DNA from: Kitasatospora aureofaciens
Lineage (GTDB): Bacteria; Actinomycetota; Actinomycetes; Streptomycetales; Streptomycetaceae
Direction: 5' to 3'
Length of the DNA stretch: 64,000 nucleotides
Assembly (NCBI RefSeq): GCF_001188955.3
Contig: NZ_JPRF03000001.1
Location: forward strand, 310,001 to 374,000
Both the position numbers and the translations under genes were made by a program. Shown piece after piece: positions 16,440-30,300 of the stretch (positions within the stretch are counted from its first letter, which is position 1; each line of letters begins with the position of its first letter). The notes beneath the pieces are model-generated. The model saw nothing but the letters and a program-made list of their open reading frames with translations. It made no database searches and was not told where the DNA came from.

Positions 16440-17327
16440 GTGAGCCAGTCGGGTCCCTCACCCATGCCCGTTACCCCCGAGCCCGAAGCCGAAGTGCACC
16501 AGCTCGACCAGGCCGCCCGTGAGGGCGGCGACGGATGCATCGACATCCTCTCCCCGCCGCCCGGAACCGATCCCGAGGACTGCCTCCACGTCGCCCTGCA
16601 CGTCCACGGCGCGGCCTCCGTCCGGCGCGGCGGGGCCAGCACCGTCCTGGCCCCCGGAGACCTGCTGATCAGCGCCACTCCGCACCCGGCGGGCCTGCTG
16701 CAGGACTCCGAGTGCCGCATGCTCCTCTTCCGCGTCCCCTGCTTCTACCTGGGCGTCCGGCAGAGCGATGTCCGGCGCGCGGGCGGGTTGGTGGCGCGGG
16801 GGAACGAGGGGACCGGCTCGCTCGCCTCCCAGTTCCTCCGCACGCTCGCCGCCCAGGCGCGGGCCCACCGGGCCCGGCCGGGCAACCACCTCGCGCGCAG
16901 CGTCTCCGACATCGTCGCCGTCCTGGTGGCCGAGCTGCTCGACCGGGAGGACCCGGAACACCCCACCGGCGCGGCCGAGTTGCTGTCCCGGATCCGCGCC
17001 CACATCGAGGAGAACCTCGCCGACCCGGACCTCTCGCCCGAATCGATCGCCCGCTCGCAGCACATCTCGGTGCGCTATCTCCACAAGCTCTTCCAGCAGG
17101 ACGGGACGACCGTGGGCCAGTGGGTGCGGCGACGCCGGCTGGACGCCTGCCGCCGGGAGCTGGAGCGCCCGTCCCGTCGGCAGGCCAGCGTGTCCGCCGT
17201 CGCGCACCGCTGGGGCTTCGTCAGCCACTCCCACTTCAGCCGGGCGTTCCGCGAGGCCTTCGGCGTCTCGCCCCGCGAGTGGCAGGCCTACGCCACCCGG
17301 ACCGAGGGCCACAACCCTGCCTCCTGA
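16440..17327 (+). CDS. AraC-family transcriptional regulator
   Basis: The 295-residue protein has an N-terminal cupin-like ligand region (about residues 30-180, with Ala-Pro-Gly-Asp-Leu-Leu) typical of AraC-binding-like regulators. Its C-terminal double helix-turn-helix (about 190-290) contains Ile-Ser-Val-Arg-Tyr-Leu-His-Lys-Leu-Phe and Trp-Gly-Phe-Val-Ser-His-Ser-His-Phe-Ser-Arg-Ala-Phe. The start is the GTG at 16440. It is flanked by two broken alpha/beta hydrolase genes, which were probably its regulon. Confidence 0.85.
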   Translation: MSQSGPSPMPVTPEPEAEVHQLDQAAREGGDGCIDILSPPPGTDPEDCLHVALHVHGAASVRRGGASTVLAPGDLLISATPHPAGLLQDSECRMLLFRVPCFYLGVRQSDVRRAGGLVARGNEGTGSLASQFLRTLAAQARAHRARPGNHLARSVSDIVAVLVAELLDREDPEHPTGAAELLSRIRAHIEENLADPDLSPESIARSQHISVRYLHKLFQQDGTTVGQWVRRRRLDACRRELERPSRRQASVSAVAHRWGFVSHSHFSRAFREAFGVSPREWQAYATRTEGHNPAS

Positions 17328-17359
17328 CCCCCCCACCCGGTGCCATCCGAAAGGCCGCC

Positions 17360-17506
17360 ATGCCCCCCACCAGGCCCACCGTCGTGCTCGTCCACGACGG
17401 CTGTTCGGACGCGACCAGCTGGTTCGGCGTCATCGCCGAAACCGCCAGGGTCGGGCGGGACCCGGCCGGGAAGGCAGCTTCCGGGCGAAGAGGCCGGAGC
17501 CGATGA
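17360..17506 (+). pseudogene. N-terminal relic of an alpha/beta hydrolase
   Basis: The first 29 codons read as the start of a second hydrolase: Pro-Thr-Val-Val-Leu-Val-His-Asp-Gly, then Ser-Asp-Ala-Thr-Ser-Trp-Phe-Gly-Val-Ile-Ala-Glu. The similarity stops abruptly near 17447 and the frame runs into a stop at 17506. It lies 32 bases after the AraC gene. Confidence 0.7.
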
Positions 17507-17759
17507 ACGACGAGACGGTCGTCACGGGCGCGGTCCAGGACGCGGTTCCCGGGCGCCGCCCGTCCGAGCGGGCCGGAAGTGGTTCGTGCCTCGGCCCCGG
17601 ACTCAACGCCCCGGTCCGAGCGGCACTACCGGACCTGATCAACCGGATGGCCGCCGCCGTCCAGCTCGCGCACCGGCGTCGTCCCGGCCCCTGTGGGAGC
17701 TCAGGCGGCCTCTCGTGCCCGTGGCCGCCGCCGCGGTGGCGTTGGACGGGTGCCGTTCG
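17507..17759. other. no supported gene; possible 94-codon ORF
   Basis: A plus-strand ORF starts at ATG 17503 and runs to 17787, overlapping the 3' end of the convergent reductase gene. Its first 60 codons have high GC3, but it resembles nothing I know and has no good ribosome site. It may be debris from the hydrolase deletion. Confidence 0.3.
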
Positions 17760-19574
17760 TCACGCGAGCCATGCGGACTCCTTGTGACGTATGCGGGGGG
17801 AGACGTCCGAGTGGCCCGCGACAGCCGGCGTGCCCGTGGTGCCGGGTACGGCCGAATGCCCCAGGTGCCGGTGCACGAAGTGGATGGCCATCGCGCCCTC
17901 ACCGGCCGCGGAGGCCACCCGCTTCACCGAGCCGCTACGGACGTCCCCTACCGCGAAGACCCCGGGCAGGCTGGCCTCCAGGGTCATGCACGAGCGCCCG
18001 CGGCCGTGCCACACCTCGGGGTGGGCGCAGGCTTCCTGGGCCTCCGACCCGGTGAGGACGAAGCCGCGGGAGTCGAGGGCGACGATGCCGGCGAGCCACT
18101 CGGTGTGGGGGTCGGCTCCGGTGAAGATGAACAGGCTCCGTACCGCGAGCCGGCGGTGGCCGCCCGTGCGGTTGTCGACCACGTCGAGCTCCTCCAGCAC
18201 TTCCTGGCCGATGACCTCGGTGACCTCGGTGTGCAGCATGACTTCCACCCGCGGATGGCGCGCGACCTGGTCGACCAGGTAGCGGGACATGTTGGCCTCG
18301 AGGCTGGCTCCGCGGACCAGCAGGTGCACCTTCGGCGCGTACCCGGCGAGGAACAGCACCGCCTGGCCCGCCGAGTTGCCTCCGCCGACGACGGCCACCG
18401 GGTCGGTGAGGCACTGCTGGGCCTCGTAGACGGTCGCCGAGTAGTGCACGCTCGTTCCCTCCAGGCGTTCGATACCGGGCACCTGGAGCCGGCGGTAGCG
18501 GGCACCCATGGCCAGGACGACGGCGCGGGCGGCGAGCTCGCTGCCGTCGGCGAACGCCACGACATAGTGGTCGTCGTCCTTGGGATGGAGACCGGTCGCC
18601 TCCGCCGGGATGCTGATCCTGGCGCCGAACTTGTCGGCCTGGAGCACGGCGCGTTCGGTGAGTTCGGCGCCGGAGATTCCGGATGGGAAGCCGAGCAGAT
18701 TCTCGATGCGGGACGACGTGCCGGCCTGGCCGCCGGTGGCCATCGCCTCCACCACCGTGGTGCTCAGGCCCTCGGAGGCGGCGTACACCGCGGCAGCGAG
18801 GCCGGCGGGTCCGGAGCCGACGATGAGGACGTCGCCGTGCCGGTTTCCGGCGGGTAGTGACGGCAGGCCGATGAGCCGGGCCAGTTCCGCATTGCTGGGG
18901 TTGCGCAACAGGGTGGTGTCCCGCCAGATGACGAGTGGTGTCTCCGCCGGGCCGACGCCGAAGCGGCGCAGCAGCTCCTCGGCCTCCACGTCGGTCTCCA
19001 GGTCGATCCAGCGGTGCGGCAGCCGGTTGCGGACGGCGAACTCGCGTAGCCGTCTGGTGTCGGGCGAGTAGCGCGAGCCGATGATGCGGAAGCCGGCGCC
19101 CTGGCTGACGAGCAGCGCGCGACGGCACAGACAGGCGCGCAGCACGATGTCCCCGATGGTGGAGTCCTGGGCCACCAGGTGGCGCAACTGGTCCAAGGAG
19201 ACCACAAGGACCTCGCCCGGCCCCCTGGCGACAGCGGTGTAGAAGGCCACTTGTCCGTACAGCAGGCCGAGTTCGCCGATGAAGCGACCGGGGCCGTGCA
19301 TGCGCAGCACGTGCTCCTCGGGAGTGCCGTAGTCCTCGACGACGGCGACGGTACCGCTGAGGACGACGTAAAACGTCTCGCAGCGCTCCCCCTCCCGGAT
19401 CAGCACGTCGTTCGGAGCCATGGTCCGGCGTTGCCCGTGCTCCGCCAGACGTGCTGTCTGGTCCTCCGTGAGGCGCGGATACGCGCCGTAGGTGTCCGGG
19501 GTCTCCCAGAAGGCAGCCTCGTCCGCTTTCTCCAGCACCGGCTTCTCGCCCGGCAGCGACTGGTCGCCGGACAT
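17760..19574 (-). CDS. cNMP-binding domain fused to thioredoxin-fold and thioredoxin-reductase-like FAD/NADPH domains
   Basis: This 604-residue cytoplasmic flavoprotein has three parts. Residues about 30-150 form a cyclic-nucleotide-binding-like domain (Gly-Arg-Phe-Ile-Gly-Glu-Leu-Gly-Leu-Leu-Tyr). About 160-235 form a thioredoxin/glutaredoxin-like domain without a CxxC. From about 247 follows a TrxR-type fold with the FAD motif Gly-Ser-Gly-Pro-Ala-Gly and the NADPH motif Gly-Gly-Gly-Asn-Ser-Ala-Gly near 393. The redox-active CxxC of true thioredoxin reductases is missing; the region has only a single Cys. So it may be a flavin oxidoreductase acting on another acceptor. It is the last gene of the dnaK-clpB-trx operon, and its ATG overlaps the zinc-finger gene's stop by one base. 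Confidence 0.85.
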   Translation of the reverse strand: MSGDQSLPGEKPVLEKADEAAFWETPDTYGAYPRLTEDQTARLAEHGQRRTMAPNDVLIREGERCETFYVVLSGTVAVVEDYGTPEEHVLRMHGPGRFIGELGLLYGQVAFYTAVARGPGEVLVVSLDQLRHLVAQDSTIGDIVLRACLCRRALLVSQGAGFRIIGSRYSPDTRRLREFAVRNRLPHRWIDLETDVEAEELLRRFGVGPAETPLVIWRDTTLLRNPSNAELARLIGLPSLPAGNRHGDVLIVGSGPAGLAAAVYAASEGLSTTVVEAMATGGQAGTSSRIENLLGFPSGISGAELTERAVLQADKFGARISIPAEATGLHPKDDDHYVVAFADGSELAARAVVLAMGARYRRLQVPGIERLEGTSVHYSATVYEAQQCLTDPVAVVGGGNSAGQAVLFLAGYAPKVHLLVRGASLEANMSRYLVDQVARHPRVEVMLHTEVTEVIGQEVLEELDVVDNRTGGHRRLAVRSLFIFTGADPHTEWLAGIVALDSRGFVLTGSEAQEACAHPEVWHGRGRSCMTLEASLPGVFAVGDVRSGSVKRVASAAGEGAMAIHFVHRHLGHSAVPGTTGTPAVAGHSDVSPRIRHKESAWLA

Positions 19575-19837
19575 CAGACGAACGCCTCGTGGACGAAGCA
19601 CCAGCGCCATTCCTCGCCGGGCTGGAACGACTGCACGATCGGATGGGCGACGACAGCTGCGTGCCTGCGCGCGTGCTTGTTCGGCGAGGAGTCGCAGCAG
19701 CCGACGTGCCCACAGGTCAGGCAGAGCCTCAGGTGGACCCACGGGGAGCCGAGCATCAGGCACTCCTGACACCCTTCTGGGGTCAGCGGCTGGACCGGCC
19801 GGACGAGCGCGAGGTGGGGGTCTGCATGCAGGGTCAT
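19574..19837 (-). CDS. UBP-type zinc-finger protein
   Basis: The 87-residue protein is a stand-alone ZnF-UBP domain. It has Cys-Gln-Glu-Cys, Trp-Val-His-Leu-Arg-Leu-Cys-Leu-Thr-Cys-Gly-His-Val-Gly-Cys-Cys, then Lys-His-Ala-Arg-Arg-His and a late His, matching the zinc ligands of the eukaryotic ubiquitin-binding fold. In eukaryotes the domain grips the ubiquitin C-terminal Gly-Gly. Its bacterial partner is not established. I take the ATG at 19837, nine bases after GGAAAGG; a GTG at 19846 overlapping the thioredoxin stop is possible. It sits between thioredoxin and the reductase-like gene, which suggests a redox or protein-quality-control partner. Confidence 0.85.
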   Translation of the reverse strand: MTLHADPHLALVRPVQPLTPEGCQECLMLGSPWVHLRLCLTCGHVGCCDSSPNKHARRHAAVVAHPIVQSFQPGEEWRWCFVHEAFV

Positions 19838-19842
19838 CCGGA

Positions 19843-20285
19843 TCACCCTTTCCGGGTCGCGATCGACTGTTCCACCCACTGGCGCAGAGCGGGGGCGGGC
19901 GCCGCCCCCGCCTGCCGGGCGACCGTCTCGCCCTGATCGAGGATCAGCAGTGTCGGTACGGCCTGGACCTCGAAACGCTGCGACAGTCGGGGGTTCTTGT
20001 CGACGTCGACCTTGACGAGTTTGATTCGGCCGGCGAGGTCGGTGGCCACCTGTTCCAGGGCCGGGCTGACCATGCGACAGGGACCGCACCAGGTGGCCCA
20101 CAGGTCGACCACGACGGGAACGTCGGCCCGCTCGGCGACCTCGGTGAAGTCGTCGTCGCCCGCGTCCACCGTCCACGGTAGGGGCTGCTTGCAGTGGCCG
20201 CACTTGGGACGGCCCTCCGCGGCCACGGGCACCCGGTTGGTGCGCCCGCAGCGGGGACAACTGACGGTCGTCGCCTGCATCGTGC

Positions 20286-20289
<4 letters not shown>
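19843..20289 (-). CDS. trxC: thioredoxin with N-terminal zinc ribbon (thioredoxin-2 type)
   Basis: The 148-residue protein reduces disulfides in the cytoplasm. An N-terminal zinc ribbon (Cys-Pro-Arg-Cys and Cys-Gly-His-Cys, residues 11-34) precedes a thioredoxin fold with the active site Trp-Cys-Gly-Pro-Cys and the cis-Pro of Ala-Val-Pro-Thr-Leu. This is the TrxC layout, linked in other bacteria to oxidative stress. The ATG overlaps the clpB stop by four bases. The possible electron donor is the unusual reductase two genes downstream. Confidence 0.9.
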
Positions 20290-22915
<2,626 letters not shown>

Positions 22916-22925
<10 letters not shown>

Positions 22926-23290
22926 GGGGGTGTTCCACTCCTCGTACCGGCGCGGCGCAGGGCGGCTTCGAGCAGGCTGATGCGGTCCAGCAGGTCCAGC
23001 ACCAGGCCGATGGATGCGTAGTTGAGGCAGAGTCCGGTGCGCAGCCGCTGGACGCGGGCGAGGGCGGCCGGTGCCGTGGGTTCGAACGCCAGCTCTCCAG
23101 AGGCGTCGCGCTCGGCCTCGACCAGGCCGAGAGCGACGAACCGGCGGATGAGGTCGGGATGGACCCCGGAGAGGCGGGCCACGGTCTGCAGAGAGAGCCT
23201 GGGCACCGGCACGATCGCGTACCGGACGCGTGCCGGCGCGGCGGCTGCCAGCCGAGACGCCTGGCGCGCCCCGGCGCGTGGGTCACTCAT
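22916..23290 (-). CDS. cbpM: CbpM-like / MerR-type J-protein modulator
   Basis: The 124-residue protein has a MerR-like winged helix ([17 protein letters not shown]) and a C-terminal helical segment. It follows the CbpA-type J-protein gene with an ATGA overlap. CbpM proteins bind the J-domain and inhibit it; HspR of actinomycetes is a related MerR-like repressor acting on HAIR sites. Position and length favour CbpM, but a DNA-binding role cannot be excluded. Confidence 0.75.
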
Positions 23291-24225
23291 CGTGTCCTCC
23301 TGGGGTCGAACGAGGAGACGGCGGCGAGCTCCTCGAACAGTTCGCGCTCCCGGTCGCTGAACCTGGACGGCACCATGATCCGGAGCTCGGCGTAGAGGTT
23401 GCCGTCCGCACCCCGCGGGTTCGGCATGCCCTCGCCGCGCAGTCGCAGCCGCCGCCCGCTGGACGAGCCCGTGGGCACCGTGACCTTCGCCGTCGCCCCG
23501 CTCGGCGTGGGCACCGGAACCGTCGCACCCAGCGCGGCCTCCCAGGGGGTGACCGGAAGCTGCACGTACACGTCCCGGCCCTCGAGGCGGAACTGGGGGT
23601 GCGGCTGGATCCGCACCCGCAGGTACAGGTCCCCCGCGGGGGCGTCACCATTGCCCCGGCCGCCCTCGCCCGCCAGGCGGATACGCTGCCCGTCGGTGAC
23701 ACCCGGGGGCACGTCGACCTCGTACCGCCGCGGCTGCCCGGAGGGCCCGGCAAGGGTGACGGTGCGGCGGCCACCGCGGTAGGCCTCCTCGACGGTGAGC
23801 GGCAGTTCGGCCTCCTGGTCGGCTCCGGGGACACGCACCCGTCCGGCGCCCCCGAAGATCGAGCCGAACAGGTCGTCGACGTCGACGCCCTCCGCGCCGA
23901 AGCCGCTGGTGGCATACCGGACCCGGGGGCCGCCCCCGGTGGACCAGCGGAAGCCGCCGCCGGGTCCCGCGCCGGCGCCGACCCGCTCCTCCCAGTCCTC
24001 GGGGACCTTCCGGAAGTCCTCGCCGAAGCGGTCGTAACGGCCCCGCTGGTTCGGGTCGGACAGGACACTGAAAGCCTCGTTGATCTCCTTGAACCGCTCC
24101 TCCGCCGCGGGGTCCCTGTTGACGTCGGGGTGGTACTTGCGGGCCAGCTTGCGGTACGCCCGCTGGATCTCGTCCTCGTCGGCGTCTCGCGGGACCCCGA
24201 GAACCTCGTAGAAGTCGCGTGCCAT
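23287..24225 (-). CDS. cbpA: DnaJ-family co-chaperone (CbpA type)
   Basis: The 312-residue protein stimulates DnaK ATPase and presents substrates. It has a J-domain (residues 1-70) with His-Pro-Asp in Lys-Tyr-His-Pro-Asp-Val, a Gly-rich linker, and two C-terminal beta-sandwich substrate domains (about 110-300). The four CxxCxGxG repeats of classical DnaJ are absent, which makes it CbpA-like. It begins 6 bases after the grpE stop, and its stop overlaps the next start. Confidence 0.92.
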   Translation of the reverse strand: MARDFYEVLGVPRDADEDEIQRAYRKLARKYHPDVNRDPAAEERFKEINEAFSVLSDPNQRGRYDRFGEDFRKVPEDWEERVGAGAGPGGGFRWSTGGGPRVRYATSGFGAEGVDVDDLFGSIFGGAGRVRVPGADQEAELPLTVEEAYRGGRRTVTLAGPSGQPRRYEVDVPPGVTDGQRIRLAGEGGRGNGDAPAGDLYLRVRIQPHPQFRLEGRDVYVQLPVTPWEAALGATVPVPTPSGATAKVTVPTGSSSGRRLRLRGEGMPNPRGADGNLYAELRIMVPSRFSDRERELFEELAAVSSFDPRRTR

Positions 24226-24231
24226 GGCCGC

Positions 24232-24816
24232 TCACTCCCGCTTGGCGACGGTCACGGCGGCCGGCCTCAGCTGCCGCTCGGCCTCGCCGTAGCCGGGGCG
24301 CAGCACCTGCGCCACGGTGTTCGGTTCGGCGTCGGGGTCCTGGACCACGCCGACGACCTCGTGCCGGGAGGGGTCGAACGGGACGCCGGTCTCGGCGTGA
24401 CGCTCGTAGCCGAGGCGTTCGAGGATGGACACGGCCTGGTCGCGCACGGCGCGAACCCCCTCGACGATCGCCCCGGGGTCGGAGCCCGCGTGGTTCAGGG
24501 CCAGTTCGAGGTTGTCGATGACCGGAAGGAAGGCCGCCGCCGTGCGGGCGCGTTCGACCGCGCGCTCCCGGTCCAGTTCCCTGGCATGTCGCTTGCGCAG
24601 GTTGTCCAGATCGGCGAGAGCACGCCGCCAGCGGTCCTCGACCTCTTTCAGCGCGGCCGCGTACTCGTCCTCGTCCCCTGCCGGACCGGTGGCCGCGTCG
24701 GGCCCCGGTTCGGCCTCCGCGGTCGGCGGCGCGGGCTCGGGCAGGTGGCCCTGCGGCGGTCGTGCGGCGCCTTCGCGCGGTGGGTCGGACGATCGGTCCT
24801 GGGGAGGGATCGGCAT
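24232..24816 (-). CDS. grpE: nucleotide exchange factor GrpE
   Basis: The 194-residue protein releases ADP from DnaK. A disordered Pro/Glu N-terminus (about 55 residues) precedes a long helix (Trp-Arg-Arg-Ala-Leu-Ala-Asp-Leu-Asp-Asn-Leu) and a C-terminal beta domain with His-Glu-Val-Val-Gly-Val, the family signature area. The ATG at 24816 has GAGG eight bases upstream and lies 10 bases after the dnaK stop. Confidence 0.92.
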   Translation of the reverse strand: MPIPPQDRSSDPPREGAARPPQGHLPEPAPPTAEAEPGPDAATGPAGDEDEYAAALKEVEDRWRRALADLDNLRKRHARELDRERAVERARTAAAFLPVIDNLELALNHAGSDPGAIVEGVRAVRDQAVSILERLGYERHAETGVPFDPSRHEVVGVVQDPDAEPNTVAQVLRPGYGEAERQLRPAAVTVAKRE

Positions 24817-24826
24817 GGCGGATACC

Positions 24827-26731
<1,905 letters not shown>

Positions 26732-27366
26732 GAGGAACTCCTTCCGCGGCGGTCGACGTCCGTCGGCGACCGTTCATGGACCGCCGAGCGGTCCCGACAG
26801 CCACCAGAGTGGCTGTTCGCCCGGTCACCCCGCCTGCGCCCGGCGGGTCGAAAAGTGACACCGTCGGTCGGTCTGCGAGGACAGGAGGCGGGACGGCGAT
26901 TCGGGTTCGCGGCGGGGTGCCTCAGGGACGTGGTTCTTGGAAGCCCAGAGGGAACCGGGTTGATTGCATGGTCGACCGCAAGGGACTCTCTCCTTGCTTC
27001 GACGCTCAGGAGGCGGGCAGCACCCGGGGCACCACCGTGGAACCGAGGCCGAGGTGCAACCGCGGAAGCCGGCGAACGGCCCCGTGGTCGGGCCGGTCGC
27101 TGCACCGCTCCGGCCCGGTGGTCTCGCGCACCAGCGCGGTGCGCGAGTGCGCCGGCTTTACGGCATCCGCGGGCCCCGACCTGCCGCGGAAGTCCCGCAG
27201 CCCGGCGTGAGCGGTCGCGTGTGGACACTCGTTGACAGCGTCCACCACCGGTCGCCCCACGAGCCATGAGAGGAAAGGATCCACATATCTCGGGTGAGCC
27301 GTACCGCGAGCGGGTAGGCGACATGCCGCTCGGTTCTCCGAAGGCGCCGAGGGAGGGAGTGATCCC
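26732..27366. other. divergent control region between dnaK and the PucR-type gene
   Basis: These 635 bases carry the promoters of both divergent units. Two adjacent perfect inverted repeats lie about 47-84 bases before dnaK: ggaccgc/gcggtcc (26778-26784 with 26788-26794) and cagccac/gtggctg (26798-26804 with 26809-26815). They are candidate operators. I found neither a CIRCE (TTAGCACTC-type) nor a clear HAIR (CTTGAGT-type) element. No gene is supported. Confidence 0.5.
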
Positions 27367-29148
27367 ATGGCCGGCAGCCGGGCGCACAGCCTGTACCACC
27401 ACTCCTCCCACCGGAAGGGCAGCATCCCGCGGGGCAGCGCCGGACGGCGCCTCACGGTCGCGCGCGGAGAGCCCCGCCCGCCCGCGCGCGCCCCGGCCGA
27501 CCATGCCCTCCACGATCTGGTCGCGCTCTCCCGAGCCCTGTTCGATGCTCCGGACGAAGTAGAGATCCTGCGCCTGGCCATGGACCACATCACCGCTGCG
27601 GGGTCGTACAGCGCCGAGGCCGGATACCTCGAGGTGGGCGGCGACCTGGTCCCCAGCCCCAGGACCGGACAGACGCATGCCTCGGCCATTGGCCGGAGGG
27701 TGCGGGAGCTGGCCGGGCAGGACGGCAACGTGGCCGTACCTGGCAGGCGCTGGGGCCGGGCCCTGGGGCTACGCGGATCTGCGGGACTCCACGGCTACCT
27801 CGTGGTCACGTCCCGCTCCCGGCCCACCGAGGCCGAGCGATCCCTGCTCGCCATGCTCGTCCGGCACACCGCTGCCGCACTGTCAGTCACCTTCGCACAC
27901 CGCCGCCAACGCGAGGACGCGCTGGAGCTGCGCCGGCTGCGGGAGGAACACACAGCCCTCCAGCGGCAGCTGATCTCCGTGGTGGCTGAGCTGGGCTACG
28001 AGCGAGCCGTTCACTCGCTCATGGCCGGCGTCGCTGCCTCGGGTGGCGGCGAAGAAGCTGTCACCCGCGCACTGCACGGGCTCACCGGACTTCCCGCGCT
28101 GCTCGAGGACCGCTTCGGTCGGCTGAGGTCCTGGACCGGTCCCGATCGCCCCGTCCCCTATCCCGAACCGGACCCCGTGCGCCAGGACGAAATGCTGCAT
28201 GCCGTCGCCAAAGCGGCCGGGCCGGTACGGATAAGGGACCGGCTGATCACCCTGATCCGCCCGCACGGCGAGATCCTGGGCGTGCTGGCGCTGGTCGATG
28301 GCCGGCACGAGGCCGACGAGCACACCGTACTCGCGCTTGGACACGCCGCCGCGTCGCTCGCCCTGGAGCTGACGCACCTGCGCAATCTGGCCGAAGTGGA
28401 GCTGAGGCTGCACCGCGTGCTGGCCGACGACCTCCTGGCGGGGACGGACGAGACGAGCGCCTACGCGCGGTCCGAGGCAGTCGGACACGACCTGCACCGC
28501 ACCCACTACATCGTCGTCGTGCAGTGGGCGAACCGGGCTGCGGACGAGCCCTTCGCGCAGACCGTGAGCCGGGCGGCCTCTGCCGTGGGCATGCGCTCGC
28601 TGCTGACCCGACGTTCCGACCACGTCGTTCTCATCGCCGACGACAGGCCGCACGCCCGCGCGTTGTACGAGGCGCTCGCCCACGAGACCGGGACACGGTC
28701 CGGGACGATCGGAGTGAGCACCCCTTGCGACTCCGTGAATGACATCCCCCGCCGCTACGAGGAGGCGCAGCGCGCCCTGGAGGTGCGCCGCCACTGCCGC
28801 GAGCACTACGGCACGTCGTTCTTCGACGAGCTCGGCCTCTACCGCATCCTGGGGCCTGGCAGCGACTACCGGGAACTGGAGACCTTCGTCCAGGAGTGGC
28901 TCGGGCAGCTCATCGACTACGACTCCCGGCACCACGCGACCTTGGTGGAGACCCTGTCCCGGTACTTCGACTGCGGCGGCAACTACGACGAGACCGCCGA
29001 CTCCCTCGCCATCCACCGCAGCACGCTGCGCTACCGGCTCCAGCGCATCCGCGACATCAGCGGCAATGACCTCGCGAACGTCGAGGACCGGCTGAACCTC
29101 CAGGTGGCGACCCGAGTGTGGAAGATCGTGCTGGGCGGGACCGGCTGA
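27367..29148 (+). CDS. PucR-family regulator with GAF-type sensors
   Basis: The 593-residue protein has a basic N-terminal tail, two GAF-like regions (about residues 55-170 and 225-340) linked by a helical Arg/Glu-rich segment, a CdaR/PucR middle domain ([10 protein letters not shown]), and a C-terminal PucR helix-turn-helix ([11 protein letters not shown]). It converges on a broken aldehyde dehydrogenase gene whose debris overlaps its 3' end, the likely former target. It is also divergent from dnaK, so it may regulate that operon. Confidence 0.85.
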   Translation: MAGSRAHSLYHHSSHRKGSIPRGSAGRRLTVARGEPRPPARAPADHALHDLVALSRALFDAPDEVEILRLAMDHITAAGSYSAEAGYLEVGGDLVPSPRTGQTHASAIGRRVRELAGQDGNVAVPGRRWGRALGLRGSAGLHGYLVVTSRSRPTEAERSLLAMLVRHTAAALSVTFAHRRQREDALELRRLREEHTALQRQLISVVAELGYERAVHSLMAGVAASGGGEEAVTRALHGLTGLPALLEDRFGRLRSWTGPDRPVPYPEPDPVRQDEMLHAVAKAAGPVRIRDRLITLIRPHGEILGVLALVDGRHEADEHTVLALGHAAASLALELTHLRNLAEVELRLHRVLADDLLAGTDETSAYARSEAVGHDLHRTHYIVVVQWANRAADEPFAQTVSRAASAVGMRSLLTRRSDHVVLIADDRPHARALYEALAHETGTRSGTIGVSTPCDSVNDIPRRYEEAQRALEVRRHCREHYGTSFFDELGLYRILGPGSDYRELETFVQEWLGQLIDYDSRHHATLVETLSRYFDCGGNYDETADSLAIHRSTLRYRLQRIRDISGNDLANVEDRLNLQVATRVWKIVLGGTG

Positions 29149-29219
29149 CGCCCTGGAAGGCCACGAGGCCGCTCGAAGGCCAGCCTGTCCCGCTCCCGAA
29201 CACCAGCTCGCCGCGAGGT

Positions 29220-29869
29220 CGCGGTCGGCTGGCTCGTGGTGCAGTCCAGCACTTCTCCGATCGGGGCGTCGGCGTCCACGTAGCGCACGAGCTTGCGGTT
29301 CGCGAATTCCATGATGCCCGCGTCGCCGAGTTCGCGTCCGTAGCCGGAGCGCTTGGTGCCGCCGAAGGGCAGCTCGCGTGCTTGAGCAGGATCGTGTTGC
29401 CGAGGACGAGGTTGGGAGCCGCGAATCGGACCACCTGGTACAGCGGGAAGTTCCACGGCATCACACCGAGAAGGACGCCGAGCGGCTCGTTCACCAGCAC
29501 AGCCGTGCCCTCGGGCACCGGCAGGGGTCGCTCTTCCAGCAGCTCGAGGCCGTGCTCGCCGTAGTAGGTGAGGATGTCGGACGCGAGGTCGACCTCTGCA
29601 CGGCTCGAGTTGATCAGCTTGCCGACCTCAAGCGTCAGGAGATGCGCCAGTTCCTCCTTGCGCTCCCTCATGAGCCGGCCGGCGCGTTGCACGACGGCCC
29701 CCCGGTCGGCCGTCGACCGGGCAAGCCAGTTCGGAAAGCTACGGTGGGCCGCGTCGATCGCGCGCCCCACCTCCTCCGCGCTCAGCGCCGGGAACCCACG
29801 AACCCCTTCACCGGTGTACGGATTGACCGTGGCGATGGGGCTTCCCTGGGCAGTGACGTGGGCGTCCAT
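29220..29869 (-). pseudogene. aldehyde dehydrogenase with central deletion
   Basis: From the ATG at 29869, about 160 codons give a normal ALDH N-terminus (Asn-Pro-Tyr-Thr-Gly-Glu, then Gly-Val-Met-Pro-Trp-Asn-Phe-Pro). At about 29382 the sequence jumps, with a frame change, to the C-terminus ([12 protein letters not shown], then Arg-Lys-Leu-Val). Some 250 residues containing the catalytic Cys and Glu are missing. It resembled succinate-semialdehyde dehydrogenases. It cannot be active. Confidence 0.88.
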
Positions 29870-29980
29870 GACGCCTCCCTGGAGTCGGGGCACCTCGGGT
29901 TTCCACGCCGGGACCCGCTCACACCTGCTGATTCGTCTCCTGCGGCGGAACTGATGACCTCACCGAGGCGGCAACCCTCG

Positions 29981-30024
29981 TCCGGCCCCTCACCGCCATC
30001 ATTCCGGCCCCTCACCGCCATCAT
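29981..30024. repeat. perfect 22-bp tandem repeat, two copies
   Basis: Bases 29981-30002 and 30003-30024 are identical. They lie in the 430-base gap (29870-30300) between the ALDH relic and the DUF1931 gene, which otherwise shows no gene. It may be a recent slippage duplication. Confidence 0.85.
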
Positions 30025-30300
30025 GGGGGGCGCTGTGAATGAGTGCAATACGACGGCCTTCCGGCTGACGAGGCCCTGCACGCCACGGTGCACGGAGGCA
30101 GAGGGACGCCTTACGGCTGGCCGGGGAATGCCCACGCATTTCATGCTGCCCTGCCAGGGCAGGAGGGGGTGTTCCTTTTCGGCCTGGGGTGCGGAGGCGC
30201 TCAGCGGGCGGTCTCTGCGAATCTCGACCGGTGACAGCCGATGGGCGACGCCGGCGGGAGCGTAGGACGCCGTCCGGTTCCCGGTGAGGAGGCGAGAGGC

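Noticed and set aside
26770..26820. DosR-type box upstream of dnaK
   Set aside because: GGGAC and GGTCC are present, but separated by nine bases instead of four; it does not match the consensus palindrome.
29870..30300. Small RNA or riboswitch in the gap before the DUF1931 gene
   Set aside because: Only a tandem duplication and weak hairpins; no conserved core recognised.
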